This document shows positions 36,901 to 49,856 of a stretch of 64,000 nt of DNA, piece by piece. Numbering within the stretch: the first letter of the stretch is position 1; every line of letters starts with the position of its first letter. The notes under the pieces are model-generated. The model searched no databases. It was not told the DNA's origin and saw only the letters and a list, made by a program, of their open reading frames with translations. The DNA is taken from NCBI GenBank assembly GCA_907165065.1, contig OU015550.1:3002001-3066000 (forward strand). Reading direction: 5' to 3'. Source of the stretch: Caprimulgus europaeus. Its lineage: Eukaryota; Chordata; Aves; Caprimulgiformes; Caprimulgidae. A program made the translations under genes and the position numbers.

Positions 36901-39900
36901 CTCACCACCCCCCAGCCCACCCCCTCACAAAGACAGGTCTTGGGGGTCTTGGACTAGGAGGAGGAAATCCTGCTCCTGGTAGGAGCAGAGGGGAAGGGAG
37001 GAGGATGTGAAGCAAACCCAGTACTCCTTTCCCCAGTGAGAACGTCCCTTCTCCCCCCACACAGCCCTTCCAGCTACGGGGAAAAGCGCTGGGCAGGGGC
37101 AGTTCACCAGCAGCACAGCCCGCTGGGCTCTGCTCTGCCCAGGGGCACTCTGCAGGGTTTGGGGAACCACAGCTTCACTGACACCCCCCTATTCCCCTCT
37201 CTACATCATCCAGCACAGGCTGGGAGCGAATCCCCGCCCTGTCCCCATGGCCTCTGTACCCTCATCTTGGCACAGGCGTCCTGCGTAGACTCTGTCCCCC
37301 GGAGATCTTTGATCAACATGGAGCCCAAGTACTGTTTGGAGGAGGGAGAGACATTAAAGGTTGGCACAATCAACCTGCCAACCCCAAGGCAATGCCCCAG
37401 ACCCCCAGCCCTGCCTGGGGAGGGACAGGCCACCCAGGGAGGAGAAGGAGGAAGTGTGACAACTCCACATGCAACGACCTGACCCCAGAACCCCCTCACC
37501 CTCACCACCTCCACAAGCCAAAGCCACTTACGTTGGCCTCGTACCCGCAGGACTCGAAGATGAGCTTCTCTGGCTGGTGCTGCCAGTTTTGGACTGGGGC
37601 ATATGGGGCAGCCAGGCTGGGCGGGCGCAGGGTCAGCTTTGACTCCCGATGGTCCTCCTGGAAGGGAAGAAACACGGATGTGAAGCCATGACAGGGAAAA
37701 TCTGGATTGAAACACAGATCCCAGGAGGGTTCTTCGGGCTGATGCAATTGAGGTTCACAATGGCCAAATGCCACAGGGGTTGTGAGGAGGGAGCTGCTGC
37801 TGCTGGAGGTGTCAGTGCTCATGGAAATGCGAGTCACGTGTTTCCAAGGTGAGACTGAGGAATAAATGAGCTGCTGGCTTTAATGCTTGAGGGAATCCCA
37901 GACTGGTTTGGGTTGGAAGGGACCTTTCAAGGTCTCTGGTCCAACCCCCTGCAGTGAGCAGGGACATCTTCAACCACATCAGGTTACTCAGAGCCCCATC
38001 CAACCTGACCTTGAGTGTTTCCAGGGATGGGGCATCTGCCACCTCTGGGCCACTGGCTCACCACCCTCATAATAAAAAAATTTCTTCCTTACATCTAAAT
38101 CTCCCCTCTTTCAGTTTTAAGCCATCACCCCTTGTCCTAGCACTGCAGGCCCTGCCAAGAAGTTTGTCCTCATCTTTCTTATAGGTCCTTTCAAGTCTTG
38201 AAGGTGCAATAAGGTCTCCCTGGAGCCTTCTCTTCTCCAGGCTGGACAATCCCAGCTCTCTCAGCCTTTCCCCATAGGAGAGGTAAAGCTGTGGAAGGAA
38301 AGCTTCAAGGGAAGCTGTGCCTGAGTGGCTCTCCAGCTCTCCATGCATCATCCTAACTCCTCACTGGCTCCAGGGATGGGAGGGTCTGCACTGAACTGAG
38401 CAGAGGGACCCCCAGGACACACAGAAGCACCCACTGACCTGTGCTTTGTAGCGCTCAGCTCTGGAGTAGGGAGCAACCTCAGTCCCACGGTCGTATTGCT
38501 TCTTCCCGGTGTCCCCGGAGGGCAGCAGGAGCTCGGCAGATCTGCCCGTGCAGGAGTCGTTCTGGCTCAGGGGTGACGATGTCTGGGACAACAAATCCTG
38601 GCACTGAAACACACAGACACCACAAACCATCCCAGTCAGCCTGTGCTGGGCCCTCCCCACCCCTCGGTCCCCTCTCAGTGACCGACTCCGCAACGAGCAG
38701 AGGTACCAGGGCCAGCTCCTGCTCTGCAGGCTCCTGCCTCAGTGGCACCAATCCCACCATTTATTTTCCACATCAGAGCCCTCACTTGCTCCAGGATGGT
38801 TTCAGGCAGGGATGCAGCCCCTTCTGCTGAGCACACCTCCCAGGAGCTCATAGAACCCCAGAACTGCCTGGATTGGAAAAGCCCTTTAAGCTCATCGAGT
38901 CCAACCATGAACCCAACACTGACCAGTCCCCACTAACCCATGTCCCTCAGCACTGTGTCTACACGACTCTTCAATCCCTCCAGGGATGGGGACTCCACCA
39001 CTGCCCTGGGCAACCCCTTCCAATGCCTCAGAACCCTTTCAGCAAAGAAATTCTTCCTCACATCCCATCTCAACTGCCCTTGGTGCAACTTGAGGCCATT
39101 TCCTCCTGTCCTGTCCCTTGGTCCTTGGTTGAACAGACCCACCCCCACCTCTCTCCACCCTCCTTGCAGGAAGTTGGAAAGAGCAAGAAGGTCTCCCCTC
39201 AGCCTCCTTTTCTCCAGGAAAAGCTCATCCCAGGAGGGCAGGAGATGTGCTGAGCTGTGGGCAGGGTGTTTATAGAGGAACAGGCTCCACTAAAGCACTG
39301 AGCAAAGTGCTCAAAGCCGCTGACGAGCAGCCACCCCAGGAGAAAAGCCCTGGTTGCCCAGTGAGGGATCAGCCCAGATGCCTGACAGCCTGGCTCTCAC
39401 TGCAGGCAAGATCTGCTGCCTGTACGTGCCAAGGGGCCCAGCAGACAATGCTGGAAGCTCACAGCTGCAGCACCCATCAGTCCCATTCAATGGCCTCGCT
39501 TAATTTGCCATTGACGTCCTTCCGCTCCCCACGCCGGAGCCAGGCGCTCGGATCGCACCAGCTGGAGCACCAGGAAATGCTGCAAATGGCTCATTCTCTT
39601 CCACAGCCTCCCTGTCCAGCATATCAATCAGCTGATGCTGCTGCACCAAAGGATTCCTCTTCCACCCCTCAACAACCCTGCCTTCGGTCTCATCGGTCTC
39701 AAGAGGGTGTTTCAGAGAAGAGCAGATCCTCAGCTGGCTGCTGCTTGTCCCGGCTTTTGATGTCTGAGAAGGGGGTGGTTGAGCAGGGGGGTGAAGGTGC
39801 AGGGTTTGTACATGGCACCCTGTGCAGCACCAGCGTGAACCTTCTCTTTTTTTTCCACACCTGAAGCCCAGTTCCTAAAAAATCCAGCGTGAGCAAGCGG

Positions 39901-42900
39901 GGCACAACAGCCCAACTCACCTCAGCTAAGAGCATTTTGGTGGAAAAGCTTTGGGAATCTAAGGCAAGAGAGAAGAGCTCTGCAGCAGGGCAAGGACCAG
40001 ATGTTTGGGATGAGGAAACTCCAATCACTCCCAGTTCCTGCTCCAGGAAGCTGATCTGCAAACACTGGCAGGAAGCAGCACGACACTCTTGCTCACAGGT
40101 TCACTGCAAGCCCAACGGGTTTGGCCAAACTCAGCTCTCAAACTTGGGTTTTCAGGAAGAACAGTGAAGCTGACGTCTCCCCTTCCAGCCAGCCCTGATA
40201 ACCAAGGGCCTGACATCCCAGGGCTGCCACTCTCACAGCAAAAAAAAAAAAATCAACATCCACAAATCACACTGAGTGCTATTTGGCAGCAAGAGCTCCA
40301 GAGAAGCTCAGCCAGCCCAGGGAGACAGATCACAGACAGCACAATCAAAACAGAGGTCCCAGCTGCATCCCATCTCACCAGCTGAGCCATGTCCCACTCC
40401 TGCCTGCGGGAATGCTGCCTGATGGCTGGCCAGGAAACAAGGGGAAGAACATCAGCTCAGTCCTCCCCTCTGGTGCAGGGTAGAGAGGTGGGAGTAGCAC
40501 CCTGCTACCTGTTCAGTGCAGGCACCCAGCTTGCACGGAGGCTCTTTGATCTGAAGGAGCTGCCTGACACTTCCCATGGGGCTGGCATCCAGAATTTGAC
40601 CTGCAAGGGCTGAATATTATCTCCCCCCACTCATGTCAATAGCAGGGTCATGCTTCTGGGAGCATCTGCTGCTTGGGTCGCTGGAGTTAAGATGAAAAGC
40701 TGAATGGATCCAACTGGCCACGTTAAGATTTCTCCCAGTACTGATGTGTTCACACACTTCAGCTTGGTTCTGCACAAGGAAGGGGGAGTTTGACCCTCAA
40801 AGAAGAAAGCCAAGAGTTGGTAAACTCATCCACCACTTCAGCTAGTCACCAAGCAGTGACATTTGGTGTTGTGGGGCCCAGCCACAGCAGAATTCATACA
40901 TCACAACATCAGATCTGTATTTTTTTTTTAACTCTTGGCCAAGTGCTCCAGGTGCTCCAGCCAAGTCAGAGCCAGCCTGGCTGCTGCACTTCCCAACTTC
41001 TGCTTGACCATGCTCAGGGTGGGAGTATTGGGCTCTGCATCATCTCCAGCAGCAGCCAAGGGACATCCATGGGAACTGCTGAACACAAAACGCTCCCTCC
41101 TCCGCACAGCCAGATGTGCAGTTGCCTCAACACTGCAAGAACTTTCTTCCCAAACCACCAAGTATCTGAGAACCAGGAGTAACCCAAGTGTCCAGGTCAA
41201 ATCAATTTGTTTTTGTAAGAAACAAGCCATTTAGGTTTTACCTCTTCCTTATTTTAAAAAAACAATACAATTTTCAGAGATCACTCTACACTTATTACTC
41301 TCAATACTTACCTTCAAAGGAGTTTTAACTGAAATACTGACATTGTAAGGTTTTTTTCCCCCTTTTTTATTGATTTTGCTAGGTAGAATTTCCTGTGCAT
41401 GAAAGCAGCAAAGTAAGGCTGAATGTGCCTCCCTCTCTGAGCCTGGACACCCACCCAGCACCTGAGCTCTCAGTAAACATCCTCTGCAGATCCCTGAGTC
41501 CCCCAGAAGTCACAGCTGCTCATCAGAAAGGGGACAGCTATTCCTGACAGACCTGGGTGTAGCTTTTTGAAAGAAAGGGAGGAAGGTGAAGAAGAGCCAG
41601 GGCAGAATAAAAGCACCCTGGCCACCACCTCACAGGCTCAGACAGACACATCAGCCAGGCAGGGAACACAGGCAGAGACTCACCCTGAGCTGCGAGAACC
41701 GCGGCGGCTTTGCTGGTGGCTCCTCGTAGGGTCTGTCTGCCAGGGAGGCGATGATCCTCTTCCGATGGCCCAGCAGATTCACCTTCAACACCTGCACACA
41801 GAGGTGACAGTCACTGTTGGTTTCCTGCCCTTGGGAAGAAGCGAAGCTCCCCCTCTTCGAGCAGCGCTGTGCCCATTTAACTCGACTCGCTGGAGTCACA
41901 GCCCTGGAGGGAGCGTGGGCAGGAGCCCCCTGCCACGGCCAGGAGAAAGGCAATACTCACATTGACTATTTCAAGCTCCCAGAGGTTTTTCACAGTGTCA
42001 ATAGAGCTGTAGCCACTCGAGAGGAAGGACTGAATATAATCCTGCAGCCCCAGAGAGTCGAGCCATGCAGGAACCGAAGGCTGGCTGTTCCCATCACAGC
42101 CCAGGGGTTTCAACTGGAAAAGCACAAGAAAAGGGTTAAAAGCCACAGGGGGCTGGGATACCAAGGCATACAGCATCAGTTAAAATCAGTTTAAAGGCCA
42201 TCACCATCTCCACTAGCAGCTTTAAAATAAAAAAATAAATCACTGTATGAACAGGGAATGCACGTGGGAGCAAACCTGGCAGGAGAAGCAGCCACCCTCT
42301 CCCCAGCACAGAGTCATCCCAGCCACATTGCTTGGTGCAGCAATATAACTCCTCCTCTACCTCTCTGCTCTTCCCAAACCCCTTCCCACAGCCCCAGTGA
42401 TCCCCCGTGGGTCACAGGAACCTGGCTGAAGTCACAGGGACTGGCTTTTGGTTCCTCTGCTGTCACAGCAGATGCCCTGTCCCTGCTTCACCCGAGGGAC
42501 GTCAGCGCTGACCTTGGGGAGGGAGCGAGCAGCCTGGAGCAGCTTCCGACGGTGCTGCGGGTCAGCGACCCCGATGTCCCGAAGGTCCTGGTCTTCCATG
42601 ACATTACAGCCCTGCAGGGACAGGAAGGAAGGACATGAGAGCAAAGGGCAACAGAAGCCACATGAGCTGTGGGAACAGAGACAATGCAACAGCATCCTCT
42701 TGACCTCACCTCCCAGCACATCCCCACGGCAGGAGGAGGAGGAGGAGGAGGAGGAAGGCTCCTAAGCATCTCAGCTCTACTCCATGTACTGACCTCGGGC
42801 ACCAAGAGGGGCTGTGGCACACATGGCTCTGTTGGGACAGGGCACTGCCATCCCCTCCCTCCTGCAGCATCCTCTTCCAGCCGTTGGATTTCAGGCCATA

Positions 42901-45900
42901 GCTCACAGCAACCTCCCCATTTGACGCACAGACGCTTTAATTGCCACATAACATCCCCCCTTACACTGCCCAAGTAACCCCCCAGCCCCACACGGTGCCA
43001 CAGAAGGGGCAGCCAGCTCAGCTCAGCCTCCAGGGCTGCACAGAAATCTCAGTTTCCTTCCATGAGAGCAGGTGACCTGGCGAAGGTCAGATTCATCCTC
43101 TGTCCCCCAGGCAGAGAAGCTCTGGTGGCCACGCACCGCTCCATTAAAGCTCATTTTCTACCCTACTTCCCTGCACAGAGTGAGAGCAGACACATGCAGA
43201 GTGTGCTGACTTCAGCCCCATCTTAAGATCCTCCATCACAACCTCCTTCCCTGCCCACACCCCTCGTACCTGGGGAGAGCTCAGCAGGACGCCCGGGCAC
43301 ATCTCCCCATGGCTGGAAGAACCACGCTGCTGTTTGACCAACAGCTTCAGCTCCAGCCTGGACTCTCCCCCCCTCCCTGGACCTGCCTCCCACTGCTCCC
43401 AAGAGAGTCACAGCTGAAGGTCTGAGCTGACAGCACTTTGCTGTTCCACATTTTGGTTTTATAAAAGAAACCTAATTAAAATTAGCTGTCGGGCAATACA
43501 CTGCTGCAAGGGCACGCGGGCTGCGGGAACAGCGGGCTGAACGGCCAGGGCTTCAGGAGAGAAAGACAAAGGAAGATCACCAAGTAGCCTCTTTAAAGGG
43601 CAGCAAATGCTGTATATCCCTCCCACCCACTGTTTTCAGCAGTATTTCAGCACACACATTTTGCTCAGGACCTCCTGCTTTAAATGCAACAGCTCATTGT
43701 GGAAGCAGTGAGCTGCTCTCTGAGCGGCTGACCCGCCTGAGCACATCCCCACGGCACGATGCTACCTCTTGCATGGCTCACAGCAAACCCTTCACACACC
43801 AACCAGGACAGCAAGAACAGAATCACAGTGGTTGGAAAAGTCCTTTAAGATCATTGAGTCCAACCATAAACCCAACACTACCAATTCCACCTCTAAACCA
43901 CGTCCCTCAGCACCTCGTCCACCCGTCTGTTAAATCCCACCAGGGTTGGTGACTCCACCACCTCCCTGGGCAGCCTGTTCCAATGCCTGAGAACCTTTGG
44001 GTGAAGAAGTTTTAACTCAGAGCCAATCTAAACCTCCCCTGGTGCAACTTGAGGCCATTTCCTCTCATTCTATCACTTGTTACCAGAGAGAAGAGACCGA
44101 CCCCACCTCTCTACACCCTCCTTGGTTCGCAGCCAAACGAGTTGTGACAACAGTGATGTGCCATCTCAGGTATAAAATTTAAACAAGCTTGCTGATCCTA
44201 TTTACATTTCTACTCATGCTTATTTTCCAATGTTGAGCTTTTTTGGTGCTAATCCACTTTAGCACAACCACTCTCCCAACCTAGCAGCACAGGGCTGGCA
44301 GCTCACGCTCTCCCAGGCTGCTTATTTGACACTGACGTAGCCAGTGCCAGTCCCAAGGCAAGGCAAGAGGTGTTCTCCCATTTTTGTCATCTTAAATTCA
44401 AAGGAAAATTGCTTGTTATGTAGCAAGGATTCAAGCTAGTTAAATACTGTAAAGCCTACAGCTTTCTCCAACACTCCTTATTTTTATATGTCACGTTAAA
44501 TTCCCTCAGTGCCAGTCCCTATTCTCAGGGTACTTAACAAGGATAGACAAAGCATAGCAGCTCCAAATAAATCATTGCAGTCTATTGTGCATCAGCCTCT
44601 GCTTAGAGAAATGTCCTTTAAACCCAACCAGATTTCACCTCCCATGAAAATAAATAAATAAATCAATCTGCCACTAAAATAGATCAGTAAATGCAAACAC
44701 ACTGGAGATCTTTTAACCTTCGCCAAGCCAAGAGATGAGCTGCTTAAACCAGACTTTAAACCTGTTTGTGTTTAACACGCTCTTCAGACAAAAGCCAAGG
44801 GGCAGAGATGCTCCTCCTGGGCCACCACTGCCACCTGCCTCCCAGCCACATCCTCCAGCACAGGAATTGCCACAGGTTTGGTCAGTGCCCAGCAAAACCA
44901 CCTCTCTGCTCAACCAGCAACTAATTAGAACAAAAAGCTCCCTGAGCAAGGAGGGCTCCCAGGCAGAGACCCAGCCGGGGTCTGCCGCAGCTTTCGTCCC
45001 TCCCTGCCTCCCCCAGCACATCTCCCTCGCTTCTCAGCACCAGCCCCAACCTTCCTGACCCCCACACCACGGGGCTCTGGGCTGCTGGAGGGTCTCAGGT
45101 CTGTCCCTGAACCAGGGCAGAGCTGTTTCTTTGCTGTACCTAGGGGAGGGTGATGGAGACGTGTCCACACCCAGCAGCTCTGGGAGGGAAAGGAAACACG
45201 GCATTCATCACAGAGATGGAACAAAAGCCTCTTGGTGACAAAGAGCTGCTCCCAGGGAGATGCTCGTGATGCAGGGCTGCAAAGCTTCAGGAAAAACTGC
45301 TGCCAGGGTTGGTGAGGGGTCTTCTGGGGAGTTTGGTTTTGATTTTTAAACACTATCTCCAATGCAGGTTTTTGCCACCTTTTTTTCCCTCGGGATTTTT
45401 GTTGTTGTTGTTGTTTTAGGTTTTTTAGGGGGGAAACAAAAGTCCTCTTTGGTGGTGACACAGGTTAGCAACCAGGTCCAAAGATGCCACCTCCCAAGTG
45501 CCCTGCTGAAGGCTGCAGAGCAGTCCTGGCAGCTTGACTCATGGTCAGCTCCTCTCCAGGTCCTCTGAGGACGGATGCAGCAAATGCTGGAGGAGAGGGA
45601 GAGGAAAGCTCCCAGGGACTCGCTCTGCTCTTAGCCTGGTCCTCTGTGATCCTCCAGCAACAGCCTCACAAACGCCAATTAGAATCAAAAAGACTTTCCA
45701 AAGACGTGTTTCAGACTTTATTTGTTGTGACAAGCGCTTTTTACCTCGTGCATTTCTCCTGGCTGTGGGTTGAGCGGAGCATGCACAGCTCAGAGCTGCA
45801 CCAAGGCCAGAGCTCATCCACACCAGGGGAGCAGGGGACATCCCAAAGCCCTGTTCATCCCAACTCCTCACCGTTCTCTCCTCACTTCCATCAGGAATGA

Positions 45901-48900
45901 GCTTGCAGCACTCCCTGCACTGCAGCTCGCTTGTTCAGGGTTTGTTCCTAGAACACCCATCCTCACATTAATCCAGACCTTAGCACAGCACCATGCATAC
46001 ACGTTGATCAATCTTGTTAGAAAAACCTTTGGTGATTTTTTTTATCCCCAGAAGCACTGGGAATGTTCCCTAAAAAAGAATCCACCAGGAAGCAGAGGCT
46101 GGAATTTTTTTTGCAATGGACACAGGAGCACAATTTCCCCCCTAAGCTTCAGCTGCACACACGTGTGTCAGGGGGAGGAAGGGGCTGTTTTCACCCCATC
46201 ACCCTGATGAGTCCTCCCCCACTCCCACTGGCAATCCAAAGAGACTGAATGATCAGAGATCTGAAACTGGGCAAGGTGAATCCCACTCCCCAGGTCCAAA
46301 CTGGCAACAGACTGGCTGCCAGAGAGTCCCGAGGGGGCTTTCATCCCCCAACCCAGCCTTCAGCTTCCTCAACAGAGCTCCCTCCGTGGAAAGGCACAAA
46401 TACACATGACCATGAGGGGAACCTCTGAACCCCATCTCTGCCCTTTGTGTTGTCCCAAAGGAGGGCAGAGATCTGCCAGTGACCCACGTCTGGGCTGGCC
46501 CAGGAAGCCCTGAAGGACCCTGGTGCAGTTGATCTGCCTGCGGAAACACAAGCTTTTAGAGAAAGGGTTTGCTTTAGTCATGCTTCACATCTTGCACTGT
46601 AATTAAACAGCCTGCAAGGCTCCAGGTTTCTCATTAAAAGAAAAAAAGAAAAGAAAGAAAGCAGCAAAGCCCCGTCAGAGGTTACATGGTAGGAAGGTAG
46701 AGTCCTCTCCTGCTAGTTAGGTGACCCTGAAGGCAAGCGTGCCAGAATCAGAGCTGCTGAAATCTGCCAGCATTCCTTCTCCAGCAGGACACTCTGCAGG
46801 CTCTTAACTACCCAATTTTCAGACACTGCTTCTTGCCCAGAGCCTGGCTTGGGTCCACGCTCTCCTTCCAGCTAAGGAAGGGCTCGAGGCAACACAAGTT
46901 CCGTCCAGGACGCGCAGTCTCACCCAGCCAGCGCTGCAGTTGGATGAGTCCCGACTGTCCCCCTCAGCTCAGGCTCACACAAGTGCTGCCTCTGTTACTA
47001 AACCCCATGTTAAAGACAGAGGGGATGGGCTGCAGGGAAGATGGGGACCAGAATGTTTTTGCTATTAAAAGCAACAGATGCAAAACCCAAACACAGCTTT
47101 TCCAGACTACAAAGGCTTCTGCAAACATCTCTAGCAGAGTGCCTTCAGCTGCCTGAGCCCAAGCATCTTTCCTAAGATTAATGCATACAAAGCTCTTTTT
47201 CTTTTTTCCTCTCAGTACATTCAAGACAATTAGCATCCTGGCAAGGATTTTGCTGCCACTGCTATTGCTTTACTTTTTGATAACCCAAAGCCTGGATGTG
47301 GGAGATGGAGAGGCATCCAGCTCACTCCAGACCCAGCCTAAACAGGGACAGTATGCAGCAAGTCCTGAAAACACAGATTGCACCTTCCTGAGCCTCAAAA
47401 CCACTTAGATTTCTCCTTTTCAAGGGAAAAAAGGATCAAGAACTATTGTTTTGGTCATCTTGGTACTGGCTAGCTGCAGCTTTCAGGAACTTAATGCCAG
47501 TAGGCAGTTCAGGGTCTGCAGTCCAGAAGATACCAGCTCAGTTATATGCCCAGCCAGGGGATTTGGTGATCCCTGTGTGGCTCTGCCTGAGCTCCCGGGT
47601 GCTTCTGCTGCCAGATTTGTAAAAAGCCACCCAATTTCACAGCCCTGCAGCCTCTGGAGCATCCCCAGGATAAGGGAAGGCACTGAAATCCAGAAAGACG
47701 AGCTATAGAGAAAGTATTCCTAGGAGATGACAAAGCCACCGCAGCCAGCAACGGGATCCCTGTCCCTGAATCTATTAGTGGTTAATGACAAAGCTCTTTC
47801 TTTCCCTGCAGGGTTTGGCAGTTGCATGTTTGGCCTCATCCAGCCCCTCCAAGCTGTGTCCTCAAACCCATCTGAGCAGGGTGTGGGGAGCTACCAGCCA
47901 AGCCCTGCTCCCCCTGCAGAGCCTGGCCAGCCTCGACCCTCTTACTGCAAAAGGGGCTGTATGGAGAAAAAAGCCCCGCTAATACATCTTGTTCAACAGG
48001 ACAAGAGCAGCTAATGCCTCGTTAATGAACTAATTTATCATCTTATCCCGGAAACGAGCTTGTGTTCTGTCTGTACAGCTGCATGATTTGCACTTGAAGG
48101 CTTTTCATCCAAGACCCCTGGTGATAGTACAGGGCATCACCCCCTTTTATAGACAAAAAAAGCACTAAAACCTCCCCAAATCCAGCTTTGATTACAGACT
48201 GCAACCTACAGCTCCATCAGCCATCCCTGCCTGCCCAGCTCCTCCAACAAACCTGGGCCAGCAGCTTATTTACCTCTGAGCAGGCTGCTGAGCCCAAAGC
48301 CAGGACCTGTGCACCCCAATTTCAGAGCCAAGGGACCAGGACTTGGGCACAAATATGTATTTGTAATTGGCTCTGTGATCCACGGGGTTTCATCCCTTCC
48401 CTTAATGATATCTGCAGTTTGAGATAAATCAGTGGGAACTAAGGGAAAAAGAAATATTTGTTTAGTTGAGGGCATGACAACAGAGCCTGAGCTCTTCACA
48501 GAGCACTGATTGTGGAAAGGGCTCATGTACAAAAACCTACAATAAATCCTAGATTAGCACACAGCCACTTCAGTTTTGTTTCATTTTCTTCCCCACGAAA
48601 CCTGGCAGCACGACAATGGCAACAGGGGGAGTCGGTCATGGTTGTCAAGTTCAGGCAATTTTATTGAGAGAAAAAAATAATTAACTGCTACTTTAATGGC
48701 TTTTTAAATGTTTATTGGGCCTGAAGCTACTAATGAATCAAATGTAAGTATCATCTAAATTGCTAGTTCTGGTCCACCCACTTGGCTCCTCAAAATCCAC
48801 TCCAAACTCGCTGATCTCCATGAAGTCCATTTCCATCATCTGGGGAGTCCCAGTGCAGCTTTGCTGCATTTCCCTGGTCAGAGCTGTGGGTGAGCGGCCA

Positions 48901-49805
48901 AAAAGCTCTCTCAGACCCCAGATCATTGCATGTCACTGCTCTCACCATTCCCCTTCCAGAGAAAACCCCAAAAAACCATCGTGGACAAAGCACAGTCCTT
49001 GTGAACCACCCAAGTAGCATCTGAAACCCACTGGAGAACTGTCAAAAAAATTTCATTTCATTGTATGAACCGATTCTCAGTCAGAGGCTTGGCAGAAACC
49101 CTCACACAAGGGTCCAGCTCCACTCTTGTGGGGTGTTCATCCAGGGCATCAAAATCAGTTTGGGGACTGAGGAAAAAAATGCATTTCCAGTAGGTTGGCA
49201 GCAGAGATACACAGCAAATCCCACGTAATGCAGCTGATGTGCTCCCTCTCTATGTCACAAAAATAACATTTCAGTAATAAATCTGCCAACCAGCCAGAGC
49301 CAGGCCAAAGAGATCCCCAAATCCAATCTGTGATCGTTAACAGGCAGATTGCCAGCACCTCGAGGTATTAACAGCATTTAATCCCACCCACAGCAGCTCA
49401 ACACACACAAATCCACCAGCACAGGCACTAAACATCGCTGCCAGGCAGAGCTCTGCAGCACAGGCTGTGGGAAAACCAAACCCAGAACCACTCAAGAGCT
49501 TCTGCCTGGATGAACAGAGCTTGCTTTAGGTTGAAACCAAGCCTACCTCCCCCAGGTATCATCTAAACACAGGGGCTTCCCTGGATCCATACTGAAGTAT
49601 TCTCCAGTCACACCAAGTTTTCTCTTTGTTTCACCAAGTGTAGAAGCAGTAAAATGTTCTCTGTGGCATCTCTGATAGGTCACTGTCCTTCACAGATCAT
49701 TCCTGGGTGCAAAACACTACTGGAATATGTCAGCTGAACACTACTGGAATATGTCAGCTGAGTTTTCCTCAGATGACTACTAAAAAATGACAAGTTTTAT
49801 ATGAA

Positions 49806-49856
<51 letters not shown>

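Noticed and set aside
38873..39253. 126-codon open frame near 39 kb
   Set aside because: It is the translated reverse complement of a CR1 tail, not an exon.
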